A stretch of DNA of 64,000 bases, taken from contig DBIA01000017.1 in NCBI GenBank assembly GCA_002296525.1, positions 62,001-126,000 on the forward strand, in the 5' to 3' direction. Each line of letters starts with the position of its first letter. Positions within the stretch are counted from its first letter, which is position 1. Positions 58,466-64,000 of this stretch are shown piece by piece. Below the pieces are notes generated by a model. The model was not told where the DNA came from. It did not search any database and saw nothing but the letters and a program-made list of their open reading frames with translations. The DNA is from Candidatus Neomicrothrix sp. UBA814. GTDB lineage: Bacteria > Actinomycetota > Acidimicrobiia > Acidimicrobiales > Poriferisodalaceae. The position numbers and the translations under genes were made by a program.

Positions 58466-60745
58466 ATGACAGTGACCGCACTCGAATCTCTTCTCGTTAT
58501 GGAAATCGGAACGTCTGTTGCTGGCTCCTATGCAGCGAAATTGTTCGCCGATTACGGCAGCGAAGTTCATGTACTGGGGAGTGATCACACACCCTCGCAG
58601 ACACTCTTTTTCGATGCTTCGAAACATGTTGGCGACAGTGACCTGTCAACACAAGCAGATGTCATCATTCAGTCGTCCGGCTCAGGTCCTCTCGATACGC
58701 CACTGGAACCCCTTCGCCCGGACCAAATTGTTCTTCGAATTACACCCTTCGCGGGGACAGGACCATACGCCGATTGGAAGTCAACAGATCTCGTAGACGC
58801 AGCTATTGGAGGTCACCTCAGACTCAGTGGTGACCCCAAACGGGAACCGCTCAACGGGGTCCCAGATTTGGTTCATATGGCTGCAGGCGTCACCGGATTC
58901 ATTGGTGCTTTAGCTGCTTTGATGACTCGGGCTCGAACAGGTCGCGGTCAACTTGTAGAGACCTCGCACCAAGAAGTTATAGCTGCGCTCCACCAATTCA
59001 GCCTCCTTCGTTACACCCACACCGGTTCCATTTTGAATCGCATGGGAAACCGGTACAGCGGCCCAGGAACACCAATCGGTGCTTACGAATGCGCTGATGG
59101 TTGGATTGGTTTAGCGATCAGTCAGAGCGATCAGATGGAACGGCTCCTTGAAGTCACAGGTTTAGTAACTCTGCTCGACCATGAAGAAGTCGACACAATC
59201 TATGACGTCATGACAAACCAAGAACTGTTGGATAGTCACCTGATTCCCTACCTGAAAACACAACCAAGAGACGATTTAGTTGACCTGTTTCAAGCGCTGC
59301 GTCTCCCGGTAGCACCCATTTCCGATATCGACGATCTTCTCGAGGACCCCCACTTCGAGGAACGAGACTTTTGGGACGAAACTACAGATGGAGTTAAGAG
59401 CCCAGGACCTCCATTCCGGCTAAGCCACCACAAGTGGGAACTTGGACCCAAGAAGCGAAGCGGAATGTTCGCGTCGAGTGATGAACCCGTCACCCATCTT
59501 GCCGATGGACCGTTGACAGGACTGCGGGTACTGGACATGACCAGAGTGTGGGCGGGACCTTTAGCCGCACGAGTGCTCGCCGATTTAGGTGCAGAAGTAT
59601 TGATGACTGAGGTGCCTTGGACCCGCACCCCTCTTGAAGTTCCCCAAAGTTACGTCAACTCAACTCATTTCTTTCCAGATGACCACGCAGGTGAACGACC
59701 TTGGAACCGCACCGGTTTCCATAACAAGTACGCAAATAACAAGATGTCGACCGTTATTGAGTTAGACAAACCCGCAGGCCGCGATTTCTTTGTGCGAATG
59801 CTTCCGAAAGTTGACGTAGTAATCGAAAACTACGCGCCGCGAGTCATGCCGAACTTTGGACTCGACGAAACTGAACTCAAACAACACAACCCTGACCTGA
59901 CATATGTCACCATGCCCGGCTATGGAAGAACGGGGCCGTATAAGGATTGGGTAGCGTACGGGCCGACGATTGATGGCCACGCAGGCCACACATGGCTTAC
60001 CGGATACCGTGACGATATCCCCTGGAAATGCGGGATTGCTTGGCCGGACCCAACAGCAGGGCTGCATGCCGCTGCTGCGACCATCGTCGCGTTACTTGAT
60101 CGTCAATGTTGTGGGATAACTGGACAAACAGTCGAAGTCGCGCAGGTCGAAGCGGCAATCAACATGATCGGTCGACATGTCGTAGCCGCCCAGGTTGACG
60201 AACCACCTCAACGACTAGGAAATCGACGACCTGGACGTGCCCCTCAAGGCGTATACAAATGCCAAGGAGACGACCGTTGGATAGCAATATCTGTCGTTGA
60301 CGACGACTGCTGGGCTGCTCTGTGCAAAGTGACCGGATGGAGCGACCTTGAAGAACTAGACGCTGCTCAACGATGGCGAGACCACGACGCCATCGATGCG
60401 CGGTTAGCAGCGTTTACTGCACAACGAAATGACTTTTCGCTCATGATGGAACTCCAAGCAGCCGGTGTGCCCGCTGGAGCGGTCTTTGACGCAGCAGACG
60501 TAGTGAACGACCCACAACTCGCAAGCACCCAATTCTTTGTTCCACTTGCACACCCTGAAGCAGGAACTCATGTTTGGCCGCGTTTCGCGGCGCGCCTCGC
60601 CCTGACGCCCGCAACGATGCGCCGACCCGCAGCCACTATGGGCCAACACAATGATTTCGCGGCGCTGCAGTTAGCAGAACTGGACAACGACACCTACTCG
60701 GCTTTGTTGAACAGTGGGGTGATTCGAACGACACCCCCCGCCTAG
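58466..60745 (+). CDS. Double-domain family III CoA-transferase
   Basis: The 759-residue protein again fuses two CaiB/BaiF units. The first is diverged at its N-terminus (L-L-V-M-E-I-G-T-S-V-A-G-S), with L-V-E-T-S-H-Q near residue 160. The second starts near residue 351 with L-R-V-L-D-M-T-R-V-W-A-G-P-L and G-A-E-V-L-M-T-E. The weak first unit may be structural while the second is catalytic. It closes the unit with the acyl-CoA synthetase and amidohydrolase, where it could pass CoA to the final acid. Confidence 0.88.
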   Translation: MTVTALESLLVMEIGTSVAGSYAAKLFADYGSEVHVLGSDHTPSQTLFFDASKHVGDSDLSTQADVIIQSSGSGPLDTPLEPLRPDQIVLRITPFAGTGPYADWKSTDLVDAAIGGHLRLSGDPKREPLNGVPDLVHMAAGVTGFIGALAALMTRARTGRGQLVETSHQEVIAALHQFSLLRYTHTGSILNRMGNRYSGPGTPIGAYECADGWIGLAISQSDQMERLLEVTGLVTLLDHEEVDTIYDVMTNQELLDSHLIPYLKTQPRDDLVDLFQALRLPVAPISDIDDLLEDPHFEERDFWDETTDGVKSPGPPFRLSHHKWELGPKKRSGMFASSDEPVTHLADGPLTGLRVLDMTRVWAGPLAARVLADLGAEVLMTEVPWTRTPLEVPQSYVNSTHFFPDDHAGERPWNRTGFHNKYANNKMSTVIELDKPAGRDFFVRMLPKVDVVIENYAPRVMPNFGLDETELKQHNPDLTYVTMPGYGRTGPYKDWVAYGPTIDGHAGHTWLTGYRDDIPWKCGIAWPDPTAGLHAAAATIVALLDRQCCGITGQTVEVAQVEAAINMIGRHVVAAQVDEPPQRLGNRRPGRAPQGVYKCQGDDRWIAISVVDDDCWAALCKVTGWSDLEELDAAQRWRDHDAIDARLAAFTAQRNDFSLMMELQAAGVPAGAVFDAADVVNDPQLASTQFFVPLAHPEAGTHVWPRFAARLALTPATMRRPAATMGQHNDFAALQLAELDNDTYSALLNSGVIRTTPPA

Positions 60746-60761
60746 CTGGCGTCGCCGAGCG

Positions 60762-61664
60762 TCACTCGTTAGGTGCTTCGAATCTTTGATGAATGAATTC
60801 AGCGATGTTATCGATAGCTGCGGTTGCTTCTTCGAACAAGCCGACACATGCGTGCCAGACATGAAACATTTCAGGCCATACCTGTAGGTCAACGCTCACT
60901 CCCGCAGCATTTGCCTTCTCAGTGAATCTCTGACTGTCCGACAACAGAACCTCTTCATCGCCGACGTGTATCAACAATGGGGGTAGGCCAGCGAGTTGAG
61001 CCTCCAGCGGGGAGGCGAGAGGATCACTGATTTGGTCCTCGGTAACGAAAAGCTCTCGAGTCCGAGGCATCGAGATAGCCGAAATAGAAGCGTCATTGTC
61101 GTCGTTAGTGACCATACTGTCGCCACTCAACGACATGTCTAGCCAGGGAGAGATCAAAACTCCCGCTGCTGGGAGAGGCAGCTGTTGTTCACGCAGAGAT
61201 ACCAAACATCCTGCAGTTAGACCGCCGCCCGCAGAGTCACCGGCTAGAACGATGTCCGTTGCTTGGTACCCCTGTGACAACGCCCATTGGTAAGTAGTAA
61301 CAGCGTCTTCTACTGGCGCAGGGTGCGGATGTTCAGGCGCCAGTCGATATTCAACAGATAGGACACGCAAGTTTGATTGCAGAGCGAGGTGACCGGTCAG
61401 ATTTCGGTGGGAAGCGATAGACCCTCCTATGTACCCGCCACCGTGAAAATAGATAACAAGTTTTTCTTTCGCGGCGTCGCTAACTGCTTGAAGTTCAGCA
61501 GTAACACCGTCTGCGTCGACCATCGTTCCATCGACACCTGGAGGGAGACCTCGGGCAGTTGATTCCATGTTGGCTCTGAACTTCTCAATGTTGACCGGAC
61601 GGCCACTCGTATTCCGTCTCGAAGCGATGATCTCTCGTATTCGATGATATTCAGGGCTTGCCAC
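60762..61664 (-). CDS. Alpha/beta hydrolase, hormone-sensitive-lipase family esterase
   Basis: The 300-residue esterase has H-G-G-G at 74-77 for the oxyanion hole, nucleophile Ser144 in G-D-S-A-G-G, Asp in V-G-D-E-E-V-L and His in F-H-V-W-H. It hydrolyses short acyl esters or lactones in the cytoplasm. It is divergent from an SDR with an 81-base shared promoter that contains the palindrome TCTCGCGAGA. Confidence 0.93.
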   Translation of the reverse strand: MASPEYHRIREIIASRRNTSGRPVNIEKFRANMESTARGLPPGVDGTMVDADGVTAELQAVSDAAKEKLVIYFHGGGYIGGSIASHRNLTGHLALQSNLRVLSVEYRLAPEHPHPAPVEDAVTTYQWALSQGYQATDIVLAGDSAGGGLTAGCLVSLREQQLPLPAAGVLISPWLDMSLSGDSMVTNDDNDASISAISMPRTRELFVTEDQISDPLASPLEAQLAGLPPLLIHVGDEEVLLSDSQRFTEKANAAGVSVDLQVWPEMFHVWHACVGLFEEATAAIDNIAEFIHQRFEAPNE

Positions 61665-61683
61665 AGCGACCTCCTTTGGTTTT

Positions 61684-61693
61684 TCTCGCGAGA
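61684..61693. promoter_or_regulatory. Perfect ten-base palindrome in the divergent hydrolase/SDR promoter
   Basis: TCTCGCGAGA lies between the esterase start (61664) and the SDR start (61746). A regulator dimer could bind here and control both genes. The motif is short, so chance is possible. Confidence 0.28.
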
Positions 61694-61745
61694 GGGACCT
61701 TACTGCCGCTAAGTTCGCGCCGTCTTAACTTCCAGAGGTGGCGCA

Positions 61746-62540
61746 ATGCTCTTAAATAACAAAGTAACGATCGTGACTGGTGGAGCTTCTGGAATCGGTG
61801 AAGCTACATCGCGACGCTTTGCCCAGGAGGGAGCTGCAGTTGTTGTTGCAGACACTCGCCTAGGCAAGGCCGAAACGGTTGCTGCGGACATAAACGATAA
61901 CGGTGGCCACGCAGTGGCGATAGAGGTCGACGTCGCAGAAGCCGACTCGGTCGCAGCGTTAGTGGATTCCGCTGTCACTGAGTTCGGACGTCTTGATGTC
62001 ATGTTCAACAACGCGGGAACACTCAGACCCGGCACCGTCTTAGAACTAGACGTCGACGACTGGGACCTTGTCATGGCAGTCAACGTGCGATCGGTGTACC
62101 TCGGAGGGAAGTTCGCGATACCCGCCATGCTGGCATCGGGTGGCGGCTCAATCATCAACACCGCATCCATTTCCGGGTTGCACGGAGACGGAGGCGCTGT
62201 TGTTTACGCCGCTAGCAAAGCAGCGGTCATTAACTTGACGCGAGCAATGAGTACCGACCATGCCGCCGACGGCATCAGAGTCAATGCCGTGTGTCCGGGG
62301 ACCATTGAGACTCCACCAGTTCAACGAATGATGCAGGATCCGGTAGCTCTCGAAAGGAACTTGAATGCGCATGCGATAGGTCGTCTAGGTCGGCCCGAGG
62401 AGATAGCTAGCGCAGCCCTGTGGCTCGCCAGCGATGAGTCCTCATTTGTGAGTGGGGAGGCCATAGTGGTTGATGGTGGACTGCGAGCCCAGTCACCTTT
62501 GGGTCGTCTCGCTGACCCGAGACCGACGCATCTGAGGTGA
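61746..62540 (+). CDS. Short-chain dehydrogenase/reductase
   Basis: The 264-residue classical SDR has T-G-G-A-S-G-I-G at 11-18, N-N-A-G near 89-92 and catalytic Tyr154/Lys158 in Y-A-A-S-K. The C-terminal S-G-E-A-I-V-V-D-G-G is also standard. It reduces or oxidises a ketone or alcohol. The substrate cannot be told. It is followed 64 bases later by an MFS transporter gene on the same strand. Confidence 0.93.
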   Translation: MLLNNKVTIVTGGASGIGEATSRRFAQEGAAVVVADTRLGKAETVAADINDNGGHAVAIEVDVAEADSVAALVDSAVTEFGRLDVMFNNAGTLRPGTVLELDVDDWDLVMAVNVRSVYLGGKFAIPAMLASGGGSIINTASISGLHGDGGAVVYAASKAAVINLTRAMSTDHAADGIRVNAVCPGTIETPPVQRMMQDPVALERNLNAHAIGRLGRPEEIASAALWLASDESSFVSGEAIVVDGGLRAQSPLGRLADPRPTHLR

Positions 62541-62604
62541 AACAGTTAACAAAGAGATTGTCGCCAATCAGGTTTGGGCGCCCCATCTGCAGCAGAATCC
62601 CCAA

Positions 62605-63858
62605 GTGAGCGATTCCGACGTGAGCGACGAGTCAGACGACCTGGCAGGGCATGAAATAGCGAATGCGCTGTCCGTCTCCGATTACAAACGTCTCTGGCTA
62701 AACAACCTCATATACATGTTTGTGGGCAATGCCCAACGCTTCGCGGTTGGATGGCTTGTCCTCGACGGTTTCGGCGGAAATGAGACTCGCCAGGGGTTGG
62801 CAGTTTTTATGCTTGGAATTCCGATGGCGTTCATTGTCATGCAGGCGGGTGCGCTTGCTGACCGAGTCAACGGCCGGGTTTTGTTGATGCGAAGTCAGTT
62901 GTGTTTACTAGTTGTCGTTGCGGCGACGCTGCTCTTATTGATCATGGGTCAACTCAACTACCCGTGGGTCCTGATTCTGTCTGTCCTTTCGGGGGTCGCC
63001 CAAGCTTTTGGGCAGCCGGTGCGACAAGCGTTGATCCCGCTACTGGTCCCTGACCGCCTGTTGATGAACGCGGTGGCCTTAAACGCTTTAGCGATGACCA
63101 CCAGCATGATTCTCTCGGCACCCTTGGTCAAGATTGCCGGTGACCTATATGACTTTGAAGGCGTGTATGGAGTGCAGGTCATCATGCTGGTCCTGGGGTT
63201 ATTGGTGGTTCGACGCATGCGAACGCCCGAGGTTAAAGAAGCACCGAGGCGCCGCCTGCTACAAGAAACAGCTTCAGCTCTTCGACATGTAGTGAGTGAC
63301 ATCAGATTGCGAGTCTTGTTCTTGTTGCTCGCTGTTGCAGCGCTCAGTGTCAACACCGCCGTCATGGTGACGATGCAGGCAAAACTAAAGGAAGAACTTC
63401 TCCGCGACAGCGGCGACATGGCCTACCTCTTGGCCGTCATGGCATTGGGTATCGCCATTACGTCGGTCATCGTCATGCGTCGGGGCGACATGAAGCGGAA
63501 AGGCGGAAAATTTCAGCGGGCGATGATGTGCGGCTCCGCGATTGTGGCGTGTATGGGTCAAGCCTCCTCTTTTCGCGTTCTGATCCCTCTGTTCTTTCTT
63601 ATGGGTCTAGCGGGGGGCGTGTACATCACAATGAATCAAGGACTCATCCAATCGAATACTCCCAAGGACCTCATGGGAAGAGTTATGGCCCTGTACTTAT
63701 TGGTTCAAGCAGGTCTGATGCCCCTGGGGGCGTTGGGACTTGGATGGGCGGCATCTTCGATCGGAACTGGCAATGTCATCACTATATGTGGGATAATTTC
63801 ACTCATAGTGGTGATTTGGACCCATCTGGGGTTTCCGACGGTACGCAACCTGGACTAG
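62605..63858 (+). CDS. MFS transporter
   Basis: The 417-residue membrane protein has about twelve hydrophobic segments, the A-D-R-V-N-G-R loop motif after helix 2 and Q-P-V-R-Q-A-L-I-P in the fourth helix region. It resembles the EntS/DHA3-like exporters. The start is GTG at 62605 or 62620; the first 30 residues are acidic and not part of a helix. Substrate unknown. Confidence 0.82.
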   Translation: MSDSDVSDESDDLAGHEIANALSVSDYKRLWLNNLIYMFVGNAQRFAVGWLVLDGFGGNETRQGLAVFMLGIPMAFIVMQAGALADRVNGRVLLMRSQLCLLVVVAATLLLLIMGQLNYPWVLILSVLSGVAQAFGQPVRQALIPLLVPDRLLMNAVALNALAMTTSMILSAPLVKIAGDLYDFEGVYGVQVIMLVLGLLVVRRMRTPEVKEAPRRRLLQETASALRHVVSDIRLRVLFLLLAVAALSVNTAVMVTMQAKLKEELLRDSGDMAYLLAVMALGIAITSVIVMRRGDMKRKGGKFQRAMMCGSAIVACMGQASSFRVLIPLFFLMGLAGGVYITMNQGLIQSNTPKDLMGRVMALYLLVQAGLMPLGALGLGWAASSIGTGNVITICGIISLIVVIWTHLGFPTVRNLD

Positions 63859-63886
63859 TTTCGTCTCTCTGCGAGGGGTGCACGAA

Positions 63887-64000
63887 GTGATCCGACCGAT
63901 TACAGCCGCGGTGATTGACGATAGCTGGGCACCTGCTGTGGTCCCGCCGCCCTATGACGGGCTCACTTCCGAGCAGCGGAAACAACATTTAGAGCAACAT
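63887..64000 (+). CDS. DUF1015-like protein, N-terminal fragment (cut by window edge)
   Basis: From GTG 63887, with GAGGGG about seven bases upstream, 38 codons reach the window end without a stop. The sequence A-V-V-P-P-P-Y-D-G-L-T-S-E-Q-R resembles the A-V-V-A-P-P-Y-D-V-I-S-P-E-Q-R start of DUF1015 (SerC-linked) proteins. The rest lies outside, so the call is tentative. Confidence 0.5.
   Translation, partial: MIRPITAAVIDDSWAPAVVPPPYDGLTSEQRKQHLEQH

Noticed and set aside
1..64000. CRISPR array, tRNA, rRNA, insertion sequence or prophage
   Set aside because: I saw no regularly spaced repeats, no cloverleaf-like sequence, no transposase or phage proteins and no long terminal repeats; all gaps are short and mostly promoter-like.

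Overview
The window reads as ordinary chromosomal DNA, about half G+C by eye, from an actinobacterium. The best taxonomic clues are a mycothiol-dependent nitroreductase/DsbA-like protein of the Rv2466c (Mrx2) type, a lipid-transfer thiolase paired with a DUF35 Zn-ribbon protein, a Dyp-type peroxidase, and many family III CoA-transferases, enoyl-CoA hydratases and SDR/MDR dehydrogenases. A marine Acidimicrobiia-like heterotroph would fit, but this is inference. I see no rRNA, tRNA, IS element, CRISPR array or phage genes. Genes are tightly packed, often overlap by 1-4 bases, and no gap exceeds 300 bases.

The main discovery is two genes that look broken by an in-frame TGA but are almost certainly selenoproteins. 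At 384-1439 (minus), an AhpD/carboxymuconolactone-decarboxylase-like redox protein has TGA exactly at the second Cys of its CxxC site, giving C-F-Y-U. At 54833-55456 (minus), an Rv2466c-like thioredoxin-fold protein has TGA at the first Cys of its CPWC site, giving U-P-W-C. Both reading frames continue with strongly family-like sequence after the TGA. Both have a stem-loop at the distance expected for a bacterial SECIS; the first carries a GGUCU loop like that of E. coli fdhF. The selenocysteine machinery itself is not in the window.

Layout. 1-2.5 kb: the end of an MFS pump, the AhpD-like selenoprotein and a divergent Dyp peroxidase. 2.5-8.9 kb: DUF35, thiolase and GNAT operon, chorismate mutase, two aminotransferases and an acyl-CoA dehydrogenase. 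9-15.2 kb: MFS carrier, MDR dehydrogenase, D-erythronate dehydrogenase-like SDR, AGXT2-like aminotransferase and a LigA/LigB-type extradiol dioxygenase. 15.2-20.6 kb: FMN hydroxyacid oxidase, a sulfatase/phosphonate monoester hydrolase with a variant active site, a TauE-like exporter, shikimate kinase and a FAD amine oxidase.

20.6-32.5 kb is an aromatic-acid catabolic region. It holds hmgA, a CoA-transferase, hpaR and hpaG on the minus strand; hpaF, hpaE and hpaH divergently on the plus strand; and further on a 4-hydroxyphenylacetate 3-monooxygenase with a divergent IclR regulator. Together these cover most of the homoprotocatechuate meta-cleavage route from 4-hydroxyphenylacetate plus the homogentisate ring-opening step. 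The dedicated HpaD dioxygenase, HpaI aldolase and HpaC flavin reductase are not seen.

32.5-44.4 kb: PLP dehydratase, glutamate-type dehydrogenase, ThDP enzyme, two NAD-dependent hydroxyacid dehydrogenases, two MFS carriers, a zinc alcohol dehydrogenase, an SDR and an enoyl-CoA hydratase. 44.4-60.7 kb is dominated by acyl-CoA metabolism: two double-domain CoA-transferases, one half-length and one normal CoA-transferase, two more enoyl-CoA hydratases, an acyl-CoA synthetase and two amidohydrolases, with the second selenoprotein among them. 60.7-64 kb: an HSL-type esterase, an SDR, an MFS carrier and the start of a DUF1015-like gene cut by the window edge.
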